Below, in pieces: positions 47,841 to 56,480 of a DNA stretch of 64,000 nucleotides. The notes beneath the pieces were generated by a model, which saw only the letters and a program-made list of their open reading frames with translations, searched no databases and was not told the DNA's origin. Source of the stretch: Clostridium tetanomorphum (lineage in GTDB: Bacteria > Bacillota > Clostridia > Clostridiales > Clostridiaceae); NCBI RefSeq assembly GCF_017873215.1, contig NZ_JAGGKA010000018.1, positions 1-64,000 of the forward strand. Reading direction: 5' to 3'. Made by a program: the position numbers and the translations under genes. Within the stretch, counting starts at the first letter, position 1. Every line of letters starts with the position of its first letter.

Positions 47841-48950
47841 TTAATCTATTTTATTTAGCTTACATTTATCTTTTTTTCTCTTAAATATTTTATGTTTATT
47901 ATTCTTGTCGTCTCCAAAACATATAGAATAAGTAAAAAATATATTTGCAATTATAATAATTGTATAAAGCCAGGTAGGAGTTTTTACATTTAAATAATTA
48001 AAGTTAGCAAATTCCTTTCGCTCAAAATTTTCTTCAACCATTTTTCCTATATCATCTATTACTTTGGTAAAATCATTATTTAAACTGATTTTAAGCATAT
48101 ATTCTCTTATATCTATTTTTAATTTTTCAGATTTCTCACTATCTGCCCAAGAAAATGGATATACCCAATTTATTTTATTACCGCTACTGCTAAAACAAAC
48201 TACAAAGTCATTTTTATTGCCGCCTTCCCAGTAATCTTGTAGCGCAAAACCATAATTTTCAGGTTTGTCTTTTAGATTTACAAATATTAAATTTACTTGT
48301 TTATTTTTTTCTTTTGTATTTAGATTGGAATTAACTTCATTGAGTTTTTGGATTACTTTATCTTTATTATTTATGTCACCTAAAAATCTATCTATTTGTA
48401 TATAGTTTTTTATTGATTTAGGGTATTTGGGCAAATCTTTATATTCCTTCAGGTTAATATTTTTATGCTTATATATAGAATATGAAGATTTTACTTTATT
48501 TTGATAAGTGTGTATAGAAGCTGTAGGAGTGTTAATAGGATAAAATTTTTCTAGCTCTGCATTAGTGTTAGGAAATTTATCATTAAAACGAGTTTTTCCA
48601 TCCAAACTATGATAAACTTTTATTTTACCTCCATCCGTTGTTTCAATGTAGTTTTCAGCAGAATGATGTACGGTATGAGATGTAGTATATTTCTTTCCTT
48701 TACTATCTGTATGGGTTGTAGTTACTCGTTTATCATACTCCTCTATATGATGAATTGATATAATTTTTCCAGACCATATCTCCTTAGTATTTACTTTGGT
48801 ATCCATGAATATTGCATAAAGCGATAATGTAACAATAAGGCTTATTAATACATATACGAATATAGATAAAAATAAGTCGTCTGTTTCATTTTTTGACACT
48901 AACACTATTGTTAATATAATAACTGCTATTATTGTAGGTAAGAATATCAT
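47841..48950 (-). CDS. Membrane protein with TPM-like domain, LemA partner
   Basis: 369 residues. Two N-terminal membrane segments (about 3-18 and 28-48), an extracytoplasmic region with TTTHTDSKGKKYTTSHTVHH near 77-96, then about 195-315 resembling a TPM domain (VNLIFVNLKDKPENYGFALQ, DYWEGGNKNDFVVCF), and a last membrane segment near 330-348. TPM domains occur in YgcG/Psb32-type proteins, often beside LemA, as here (10 nt from the LemA-like gene). The function of these pairs is unknown. The domain call is by pattern only. Confidence 0.55.
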   Translation of the reverse strand: MIFLPTIIAVIILTIVLVSKNETDDLFLSIFVYVLISLIVTLSLYAIFMDTKVNTKEIWSGKIISIHHIEEYDKRVTTTHTDSKGKKYTTSHTVHHSAENYIETTDGGKIKVYHSLDGKTRFNDKFPNTNAELEKFYPINTPTASIHTYQNKVKSSYSIYKHKNINLKEYKDLPKYPKSIKNYIQIDRFLGDINNKDKVIQKLNEVNSNLNTKEKNKQVNLIFVNLKDKPENYGFALQDYWEGGNKNDFVVCFSSSGNKINWVYPFSWADSEKSEKLKIDIREYMLKISLNNDFTKVIDDIGKMVEENFERKEFANFNYLNVKTPTWLYTIIIIANIFFTYSICFGDDKNNKHKIFKRKKDKCKLNKID

Positions 48951-48960
48951 AGTATTTCAC

Positions 48961-49500
48961 CTACTTTAGTTTAATCTCATCATCTAGTTTTGTATCAAAG
49001 GCTTTTTCAGTTCGTTCGCTTGTTACTGTAAAGTCTTTTGGATCTTTAGTTTTAAATCCAAATATAGCTGCTGTTATAAATTTTTGTTTAACATATGTGT
49101 TGTATTCTCGTATTACGTCATTTATTTGTTTTTGATTATTATTAAAGGCATTTCTACTGGCAGCAATTTCACTTTGTAAATTTGTAAAAACTTTTTGGTC
49201 TAATTGAGGATTGTTTTCTAACACCATTTTCGATAATAACTTGGGATCATTATATCTTCCGATGATAATGTCTTTATATACATCTTTCATATTTTTAGCT
49301 TGTATATCAGTAACTTGCGTCATTTCTTTGAATTTTTTCCACATATTATCATAAGAACTTTTATTAGCTATATATTGAGTATTTATTCTTTCTTCTAGTG
49401 AAATTATTGTAGTTCTATTAGATAATAAAGTATATCCAAATAATAGAAGTATAGCTAATATTCCTATAAATATAATATTAGATTTTTTTAAGTTTTTCAT
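48961..49500 (-). CDS. LemA family protein, divergent
   Basis: 179 residues: one N-terminal membrane segment (about 8-27), then a helical domain. LemA-like features are INTQYIANKSSYDNMWKKF near 38-56, RNAFNNNQKQINDVIREYN near 120-138 and the C-terminal FTAA/FGFK segment. In typical LemA proteins the first block contains RxxLIPNL, which is replaced here. It is the first gene of a two-gene unit with the TPM-like protein. Start follows AAAGGGGGA. Confidence 0.7.
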   Translation of the reverse strand: MKNLKKSNIIFIGILAILLLFGYTLLSNRTTIISLEERINTQYIANKSSYDNMWKKFKEMTQVTDIQAKNMKDVYKDIIIGRYNDPKLLSKMVLENNPQLDQKVFTNLQSEIAASRNAFNNNQKQINDVIREYNTYVKQKFITAAIFGFKTKDPKDFTVTSERTEKAFDTKLDDEIKLK

Positions 49501-49729
49501 TGTTGTCCCCCTTTTGGTAGTTATTTATTTTGGACTTTATACCTCATTTTGTATATTATGTATAATATTACACTTAAATTATAATTGCTATTGTACTTAT
49601 TGTAAAGAAAATGATATTTTTAATTGAATTAATATAAATTTATGATGTGAATGTGTATGTTGTTACATTACACATACAATGATATTATTTATATTGAATG
49701 AAAAAGTAAATTGGATAAGGGGTGGAAAA

Positions 49730-51724
49730 GTGAAAAAAAATATAAGGAAATTATGTTTCTGGACATGTATTATAGTAATTTTTGTAATAGCTATATTTTA
49801 TCTAAATAATTATAGAAAGTATTCAAATGGTAAAGAAGAATATACAGTGTTAAAAGTGGCAGGCGACAATAATTTTCCACCTTTTGAGTATATGGATGAA
49901 AATGGTATTTATACAGGGTTTAATGTCGATATAATGAGAGCCATAGCTTTAAGAACAGGTTTTGAAGTACAGTTTTATCCGATGAAATGGGAAGAAGCTT
50001 GTGAAAAGCTAAAAAGAGGAGAAATAGATATTATACAAGGAATGAAATACACTAATGAAAGGGAAAAATATTATGACTTTTCTGAAGGATATTTACAAAA
50101 TACTCAATCAATTTTTGTATTAAATTATAATGATGAAATAAATTCTTATGAAAAGTTAAGTGAACATAAGGTGGCTATACAAAGGGGAGATGTGGCCATT
50201 AATAATTTGAAAGCTCTATGGAATGTAGATATAGTTTTTACAAGAGATCAGGAGGAAGCTTTTAATAAATTATTAAGCGGAGAAGTAGATGCTTATATAG
50301 GGAACACATTAACAGGAGTAAATTATATAAATAAACTAAATGTTAGAGAGAAAATTAAGCTAGTAGATACTCCATTGAATTCCTCTGATTATTCTATTGC
50401 AGTTAGAAAAGGAGATACTAAAACTTTAAAATTAATAAATGAAGGACTTAAAGAAATAAAAGATAATGGAACTTTTGAAATAATATTTAGAAAATGGTTT
50501 GGATATAGTATCAGTTACCCTAAAGGGTATGTCCAAAAAGTATTAAAAATTTCTTCATTAATTATAGTTATGTTTGCTATAGCCATATTAATTTTTTATA
50601 GATGGAATGATTTGTTAAAAGAAGAAGTAGCAAAACAAACTGCAGAACTTGAAGAAGCTAATTTAAATCTTTTAAATAAAAATAAACAAATATATGAAGA
50701 AAAGCAATTTAGAGAAGAAATATTGAATAAAATGTTTAATGGAATTATTACAATAAATAAGGAGGATAAAATTTCTTTCATCAATGATTCGGCTTTAAGT
50801 ATATTGAACTTAAATATAGCTTATATAATAGGAAAGGATTTTAAAGATACTATAATAGGAGAGATTTTTTCTTTTAATAGAATGGGAAATGAGGGTATAG
50901 AAAAAGAGATAGAAGTTGGCAAAAAAAAGATATTTATAAATTATAAAATAAACTTATTAAATAGAAATGATGAGTATTCTAGTGAAGTTATTATTAATTT
51001 TAGGGATATAACTGAAGAAAAGCTTATGCAAGAAACTATAAGAACTAAGGATAGAATAGAGTCTTTAGGAACATTAGTTTCAGGTATAGCACATGAAATA
51101 AGAAATCCTTTGACTTCTATAAAAACTTATACTGAGCTTATTCCTAAGAAATACGATAATCCAAAGTTTAGAGAAATGATATCTATGGATATCCCTAGAG
51201 AAATAGAACGATTAAATAATTTAATAAATGATTTATTAGAATATTCAAAACCAAGAAAACCTTTTAAGGAACATGTAAATCTATTGTCTGAATTTCAAAG
51301 TATATTAGCATTAGTTAAGGATAAATTATCAAAGAATAATATAAATGTTAAAATTGATATTCATGAAGATGCATATGTGTTTATGGATAAGAATCATCTT
51401 AAACAAGTTTTAATAAATCTTATATTAAATGCTATTGAAAGTATGGATAAAGAATTTAAAACAATAAACATATATATGAATAAAGAGAATGAAAAAAATG
51501 TATTATATATAGAAGATAATGGATGTGGTATAGATGAAGAATATTTAGACAAAATATTTAATCCTTTTTATACTACAAAAGCTAATGGTACTGGCTTAGG
51601 ACTTTTCGTAAGTTATCAATTGCTTTTAGAAAATAAGGTTAATATATTTTTGCATAGTGTGAAGGGGAAAGGAACAAAATTTGCATTAGAGTTTGGAGAA
51701 GTAAGGAGTGAACATATTGTATAA
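49730..51724 (+). CDS. Sensor histidine kinase with solute-binding domain
   Basis: 664 residues. Order: membrane segment (about 6-26), an extracytoplasmic SBP_bac_3 amino-acid-binding-type domain (about 42-258: NFPPFEYMDENGIYTGFNVD, RGEIDIIQGM), second membrane segment (about 272-295), coiled coil, a PAS-like domain (about 330-430), HisKA with H455 in GIAHEIRNPLTS, and HATPase with N box NLILNAIES and G boxes DNGCGID, GTGLGL. It probably senses an extracellular amino acid. GTG 49730 follows AAGGGGTGG. The regulator gene overlaps its end. Confidence 0.88.
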   Translation: MKKNIRKLCFWTCIIVIFVIAIFYLNNYRKYSNGKEEYTVLKVAGDNNFPPFEYMDENGIYTGFNVDIMRAIALRTGFEVQFYPMKWEEACEKLKRGEIDIIQGMKYTNEREKYYDFSEGYLQNTQSIFVLNYNDEINSYEKLSEHKVAIQRGDVAINNLKALWNVDIVFTRDQEEAFNKLLSGEVDAYIGNTLTGVNYINKLNVREKIKLVDTPLNSSDYSIAVRKGDTKTLKLINEGLKEIKDNGTFEIIFRKWFGYSISYPKGYVQKVLKISSLIIVMFAIAILIFYRWNDLLKEEVAKQTAELEEANLNLLNKNKQIYEEKQFREEILNKMFNGIITINKEDKISFINDSALSILNLNIAYIIGKDFKDTIIGEIFSFNRMGNEGIEKEIEVGKKKIFINYKINLLNRNDEYSSEVIINFRDITEEKLMQETIRTKDRIESLGTLVSGIAHEIRNPLTSIKTYTELIPKKYDNPKFREMISMDIPREIERLNNLINDLLEYSKPRKPFKEHVNLLSEFQSILALVKDKLSKNNINVKIDIHEDAYVFMDKNHLKQVLINLILNAIESMDKEFKTINIYMNKENEKNVLYIEDNGCGIDEEYLDKIFNPFYTTKANGTGLGLFVSYQLLLENKVNIFLHSVKGKGTKFALEFGEVRSEHIV

Positions 51725-53066
51725 TATGCTTATTGTAGATGATGAAACTTCCATATGTACATCTTTAAGCTTTGCATTGGAAGATAATTATAATATTTTC
51801 ATTGCTAATAATGAAAAGATGGCTATGGAAGTAGTGAATAATAATGATATAAACATAGTTTTATTAGATTTAAGACTTGGAGATGATGATGGAATAGATG
51901 TACTAAAAAAGATTAAAGAAATAAAACCGGAAATTGTAATAATAATTATGACGGCATTTGGAAGTATTGAGTCTTCTGTAAAAGCCATGAAATTAGGAGC
52001 GTTTTATTATATAACAAAGCCAATAAATATTGAAGAATTGAATTTACTATTAATGAAAGGGGAAGAATATATAAATCTAAATACTAAAATTAAATATTTA
52101 AGTAATCAGATAAATAAAGACAATAAATATAATATTATAGGAAATTCAAAGAAAATGAAAGAAGTATTTGATTTGATAAGCAGAGTTAAAGATGTAGATA
52201 TAAATGTGTTAATAACAGGAGAAAGTGGTACAGGGAAAGAGCTGGTAGCTAGGGCTATACATTTTCAAGGAAAGAGAAAAGATAAACCGTTCTATGTAAT
52301 AAATTGTTCTGCTATTCCAAATAATTTATTAGAAAGTGAATTATTTGGATATAAAAAAGGAGCTTTTACAGGAGCTATAGAAGATAAAAAAGGAATTATT
52401 GAACTTTCGCATGGTGGAACTCTTTTTTTGGATGAGATAGGAGATATGGATATTAATCTTCAAACTAAATTATTAAGAGTTATACAGGATAAAGAAATAA
52501 GACCTATAGGGTCGACAAAAAGTATAAGTGTAGACGTTAGATTTGTTTCTGCTACCAATAAGGATTTAAAAGAAGAGATAAAAAATAATAGATTTAGACA
52601 AGATTTATTTTATAGGTTAAATGTAATAAATATAAATATACCACCATTAAGAGAACGTAAGGAAGATATATCAAAGTTAGTAGAATATTTTATAAAAAAG
52701 TATAGTGTGAAATTGGATAAAAATATAAAGGGCATAACAGCTAAAGCATTAGGGGATTTAGAAAGATATAATTTCAATGGAAATGTAAGAGAACTTCAGA
52801 ATATTATAGAAAGAGCTATTGTTCTTGCTGAAAGCGATTATATAATGGAAGAAGATTTATCAGAGGAAATATTTAATAAAGAAAATACTATAAAGGAAGA
52901 AACAGATTTAATTCCTATATTCGTTGGAGAAGACATGAAAAGTATTGAAAAAAAAGTTTTGCAATATAATCTAAAAAAGTTTAATGGAAACAGAAAAAAA
53001 ACTGCTGAGGTATTGAATATAGGGGAGAGGACATTAAGATATAAGATTAAAGAGTATGAACTCTAA
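51717..53066 (+). CDS. NtrC-type sigma-54-dependent response regulator
   Basis: 449 residues: receiver (about 3-115, phospho-acceptor Asp in IVLLDLRLG), AAA+ domain with GESGTGKE Walker A, the sigma-54 contact motif GAFTGA and Walker B GGTLFLDEIGD, and a C-terminal Fis-type helix-turn-helix (KKTAEVLNIGERTLRYKI). TTG 51717 fits AAGGAG 8 nt upstream; ATG 51726 is the alternative. It overlaps the kinase gene by 8 nt. I found no clear -24/-12 GG-GC promoter in the intergenic regions, so its target may lie outside. Confidence 0.88.
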   Translation: MYNMLIVDDETSICTSLSFALEDNYNIFIANNEKMAMEVVNNNDINIVLLDLRLGDDDGIDVLKKIKEIKPEIVIIIMTAFGSIESSVKAMKLGAFYYITKPINIEELNLLLMKGEEYINLNTKIKYLSNQINKDNKYNIIGNSKKMKEVFDLISRVKDVDINVLITGESGTGKELVARAIHFQGKRKDKPFYVINCSAIPNNLLESELFGYKKGAFTGAIEDKKGIIELSHGGTLFLDEIGDMDINLQTKLLRVIQDKEIRPIGSTKSISVDVRFVSATNKDLKEEIKNNRFRQDLFYRLNVININIPPLRERKEDISKLVEYFIKKYSVKLDKNIKGITAKALGDLERYNFNGNVRELQNIIERAIVLAESDYIMEEDLSEEIFNKENTIKEETDLIPIFVGEDMKSIEKKVLQYNLKKFNGNRKKTAEVLNIGERTLRYKIKEYEL

Positions 53067-53089
53067 AAAAGTGCATTGCACTTTTTTAG
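53063..53089 (+). terminator. Terminator of the two-component operon
   Basis: Perfect 27-nt palindrome: CTAAAAAAGTGCA, centre T, TGCACTTTTTTAG. It overlaps the response regulator stop. Its right arm is repeated at 53240-53251. Confidence 0.8.
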
Positions 53090-53251
53090 GGTACAGATTA
53101 CAGAGCATAGAGTATAGATTAAGAATAAATTTTTTCCATTAACATTGGAGAAAATTTTAAATTAAAGTTTTTCTGTAGTGTTAATGGAAGAAAAGCTTCC
53201 CATTTGTACTCTGTAATCTTTAATGTGAAAAGTTACGTCGCACTTTTTTAG
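53078..53251. repeat. MITE-like imperfect palindrome flanked by 12-bp direct repeats
   Basis: GCACTTTTTTAG occurs at 53078-53089 and again at 53240-53251. Between them lies an imperfect inverted repeat: AGATTACAGAG (53095-53105) with CTCTGTAATCT (53209-53219), and inside it TTCCATTAACA (53134-53144) with TGTTAATGGAA (53179-53189), with further weaker pairing towards the centre. No ORF. It may be a small non-autonomous mobile element or a structured RNA. Confidence 0.55.
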
Positions 53252-53253
53252 TT

Positions 53254-53354
53254 AGCGTCTATAAAATGAAGCGTCAAAAAAATTTATATATTAATCAAAA
53301 ATTTCAGAATATAAAAAAAACATAGACGCTTTAAAGACGAAGTAGGTATATAAT
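53254..53354 (+). promoter_or_regulatory. hutU promoter with 11-bp-spaced GACG repeats
   Basis: TATAAT at 53349-53354. Heptamers AGACGCT (53324-53330) and AGACGAA (53335-53341) are direct repeats 11 bp apart covering the -35 region; there is no good -35 hexamer, which suits activator dependence. Upstream, AGCGTCTAT (53254-53262) is a perfect inverted copy of ATAGACGCT (53322-53330), and another GCGTC lies at 53271-53275. The racemase promoter at 62510 has the same layout. The probable regulator is the SARP-like protein at 58806. Confidence 0.6.
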
Positions 53355-53424
53355 AGAATTGTAAGATAAATAAAGCACAAGTAAAAGTAAATTAATAATT
53401 AACATAAATAGGGAGGAAGAAATC

Positions 53425-55461
53425 ATGATAAAAAATTTTGATATTTCAGAAGCAATGACAGTTAAACTTGATGATTATTTACCAGAAATGCCTAAGTTTG
53501 AAAAAGGTATAAGAAGAGCACCTGATAGAGGATTCCATTTAACAAAGGAACAAACAGAAGTAGCATTAAAAAATGCTTTACGCTATATACCGGAAAAATA
53601 TCATGAACAGTTAATTCCAGAATTTTTAGAAGAGTTAACAACTAGGGGAAGAATCTATGGATATAGATTTAGACCAGAAGGAAGACTTTATGGAAAGCCA
53701 ATTGATGAATATAAAGGAAATTGTATTGAAGGTAAAGCTTTTCAAGTAATGATTGATAATAACTTAGATTTTGATGTAGCATTATACCCATATGAACTTG
53801 TTACTTACGGAGAAACAGGAAGCGTATGTCAAAACTGGATGCAATATAGATTGATAAAAAAATATTTAGAAGTAATGACTCAAGACCAGACGTTAGTAAT
53901 TGAATCCGGACATCCACTTGGATTATTCAAATCTAAACCAGATGCTCCAAGAGTAATAATTACAAATGCTTTAATGATTGGTATGTTTGATAACTTAAAG
54001 GATTGGGAAATAGCTGAAGAAATGGGAGTTGCAAACTATGGACAAATGACAGCTGGTGGTTGGATGTATATAGGACCACAGGGTATAGTTCATGGAACAT
54101 TCAACACTGTATTGAATGCAGGAAGATTAAAGCTTGGTATTTCTAATGATGGTGATTTAAGAGGAAGAATATTTGTAACTTCAGGCCTTGGTGGAATGAG
54201 TGGAGCTCAGGGTAAAGCTTGTGAAATAGCAAATGGTGTTGCTATTGTTGCAGAAGTAGATAAATCAAGAGTTGATACAAGACTTGAACAGGGATGGATA
54301 AAGAAATGGTCAGATAAAGTAGAAGAAGTAGTTAAGATGGCTTTAGAATCAGCAGAAAAGAAAGAAGCTATGTCTATTGCTTACCACGGAAACGTTGTAG
54401 ACTTACTTAAATATATGGTAGACAATAATATTCATATAGATCTTCTTTCAGACCAGACTTCTTGTCATAATGTTTATGAAGGTGGATATTGTCCAGAAGG
54501 TATTACATTTGAAGAAAGAACTAGACTTCTTGCAGAAGATCCAGATAAATTTAGAGAATTGGTTGATAAAACTTTAAGACATCATTTTGAATTAATTAAA
54601 ACATTAACTGAAAGAGGAGTTTACTTCTTTGATTATGGTAACTCATTCATGAAAGCTATTTATGATGCTGGAGTTAAAGAAATATCAAAGAATGGTATAG
54701 ATGAAAAAGATGGATTCATTTGGCCATCATATGTTGAAGATATAATGGGACCACAGTTATTTGATTATGGATATGGACCATTTAGATGGGTATGCTTAAG
54801 TGGAAAGCATGAAGATTTAGTTAAGACTGACCATGCTGCTATGGAAGTTATAGATCCAGATAGAAGATATCAAGATAGAGATAATTACAATTGGATAAAA
54901 GATGCTGAAAAGAATCAGTTAGTTGTAGGAACAGAAGCTAGAATTCTTTATCAGGATGCTATGGGAAGAGTTAATATAGCACTTAAGTTTAATGACATGG
55001 TTAGAAAAGGTGAAGTTGGACCAATAATGCTTGGAAGAGATCACCATGACGTATCAGGTACAGATTCACCATTTAGAGAAACTTCAAATATTAAAGATGG
55101 AAGTAATGTAATGGCTGATATGGCAGTTCAGTGTTACGCTGGTAATGCAGCTAGAGGAATGAGTTTAATAGCATTACACAATGGCGGTGGAGTTGGTATT
55201 GGTAAATCTGTAAATGGTGGATTTGGTCTAGTACTTGATGGAAGCCATAGAGTAGATGAAATAATTAAGTCATCAATGGCTTGGGACGTTATGGGCGGTG
55301 TTGCTAGACGTTCATGGGCTAGAAACGAACATTCAATTGAAACTGTAATTGAATATAACAAAAATAATGTTGGAACAGATCATATAACAATTCCATATTT
55401 AGCAGATGAAGATAAAGTAAGAAAAGCTGTAGAAAGTGTATTCGAAAAAATTAACAGATAA
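53425..55461 (+). CDS. hutU: Urocanate hydratase, long form
   Basis: 678 residues. Converts urocanate to imidazolonepropionate with tightly bound NAD+. Family blocks: YGETGSVCQNWMQYRLIKKY near 134-153, GQMTAGGWMYIGPQGIVHGT near 215-234, SGLGGMSGAQGKA (NAD+ loop) near 254-266, and SCHNVYEGGYCP with the family Cys region. At 678 residues it belongs to the long urocanase type (like animal enzymes) and not the 550-residue HutU. ATG follows GGGAGG. First gene of the histidine-degradation operon; HutH (histidine to urocanate) is not in the window. Confidence 0.95.
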   Translation: MIKNFDISEAMTVKLDDYLPEMPKFEKGIRRAPDRGFHLTKEQTEVALKNALRYIPEKYHEQLIPEFLEELTTRGRIYGYRFRPEGRLYGKPIDEYKGNCIEGKAFQVMIDNNLDFDVALYPYELVTYGETGSVCQNWMQYRLIKKYLEVMTQDQTLVIESGHPLGLFKSKPDAPRVIITNALMIGMFDNLKDWEIAEEMGVANYGQMTAGGWMYIGPQGIVHGTFNTVLNAGRLKLGISNDGDLRGRIFVTSGLGGMSGAQGKACEIANGVAIVAEVDKSRVDTRLEQGWIKKWSDKVEEVVKMALESAEKKEAMSIAYHGNVVDLLKYMVDNNIHIDLLSDQTSCHNVYEGGYCPEGITFEERTRLLAEDPDKFRELVDKTLRHHFELIKTLTERGVYFFDYGNSFMKAIYDAGVKEISKNGIDEKDGFIWPSYVEDIMGPQLFDYGYGPFRWVCLSGKHEDLVKTDHAAMEVIDPDRRYQDRDNYNWIKDAEKNQLVVGTEARILYQDAMGRVNIALKFNDMVRKGEVGPIMLGRDHHDVSGTDSPFRETSNIKDGSNVMADMAVQCYAGNAARGMSLIALHNGGGVGIGKSVNGGFGLVLDGSHRVDEIIKSSMAWDVMGGVARRSWARNEHSIETVIEYNKNNVGTDHITIPYLADEDKVRKAVESVFEKINR

Positions 55462-55478
55462 TAATAAAATAATTTAAA

Positions 55479-55515
55479 AGTTTTGCAGTATACAATATCT
55501 GTATACTGCAAAACT
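55479..55515 (+). terminator. Strong hairpin between hutU and ftcD
   Basis: Perfect 15-bp arms AGTTTTGCAGTATAC (55479-55493) and complement (55501-55515), 7-nt loop. No T tract follows, so it may be a processing or stability element within the operon and not a full terminator. Confidence 0.55.
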
Positions 55516-55565
55516 ATATATAAGGGAAAATTACCTACCAAAATTGCTTGAAAGGTGGGACTTTT

Positions 55566-56471
55566 GTGGTAAGTAAAGAGAAAGTAGTACAATGTTTACC
55601 TAACTTTAGTGAAGGTAGAGATTTAGATAAAATCGAAAAAATAGTAAATGCCTTCAGAAGAAAAGAAGGGGTAAAGCTTATAGATTATAATAACGATGTA
55701 AATCTTAATAGAACAATTGTAATATTAATGGGAGAGCCACAAAAGATAAAAAATGCTGTGTTGGAAGCTATGGGTATTGCAATAGAGATTATAGATATGA
55801 GAGAACATAAAGGGCAGCACCCTAGAATAGGAGCAGTAGATGTAATTCCTTTTATTCCCTTAAAAAATATGTCTATGTTAGAGGCTGTAAATTTATCAAA
55901 AGAATTGGCAAAGGAAGCGGGCGAAAGATTTAAAATACCTATTTATCTATATGAAAAATCAGCTACAAGACCTGAAAGGGAAAGTTTGGTTAATATAAGA
56001 AGAGGACAGTATGAGGGAATGGCAAAGAAAATGAATAGACCAGAATGGAAACCGGATTTTGGGCCAGATGAATTAAATATAACTGCTGGTGCAACTGTTG
56101 TTGGTGCGAGAATGCCTTATATATTTTTTAATATAAATTTAGATACAAAGAATATAGCTGTAGCAGATAAAATTGCTAAAAATATTAGATTTTCTAATGG
56201 GGGATTAAGATTTTGTAAAGCTATAGGAGTAAAGATCTATGATAATGAGTTAGTACAGGTTTCAATAGATATAACAGATTATAATACAATGTCTTTGTAC
56301 ACAGTGTTTGAGATGGTAAAAATGGAAAGTAGAAGGTTTGGAGTTAATGTAATAAGTAGTGAAATAGTTGGGCTTGTTCCAATGAGTGCCTTATTACATA
56401 GTGCATTATATTATCTTCAAGTAGATAAATTTTCATCAGAACAGATATTAGAAAATACTTTTATGGAGTAG
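55566..56471 (+). CDS. ftcD: Glutamate formimidoyltransferase
   Basis: 301 residues. Transfers the formimino group of N-formiminoglutamate to tetrahydrofolate, leaving glutamate. Family blocks: CLPNFSEGRD near 10-19, HKGQHPRIGAVDVIPF near 80-95 with the catalytic His region, and GPDELNITAGATVVGAR. It is only the transferase domain; the cyclodeaminase domain of animal FTCD is absent, so a separate FchA is expected elsewhere. GTG 55566 follows GAAAGGTGGGA; TTG 55548 lies upstream of that site. hutI follows with overlapping signals. Confidence 0.93.
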   Translation: MVSKEKVVQCLPNFSEGRDLDKIEKIVNAFRRKEGVKLIDYNNDVNLNRTIVILMGEPQKIKNAVLEAMGIAIEIIDMREHKGQHPRIGAVDVIPFIPLKNMSMLEAVNLSKELAKEAGERFKIPIYLYEKSATRPERESLVNIRRGQYEGMAKKMNRPEWKPDFGPDELNITAGATVVGARMPYIFFNINLDTKNIAVADKIAKNIRFSNGGLRFCKAIGVKIYDNELVQVSIDITDYNTMSLYTVFEMVKMESRRFGVNVISSEIVGLVPMSALLHSALYYLQVDKFSSEQILENTFME

Positions 56472-56480
56472 GTGATATTA

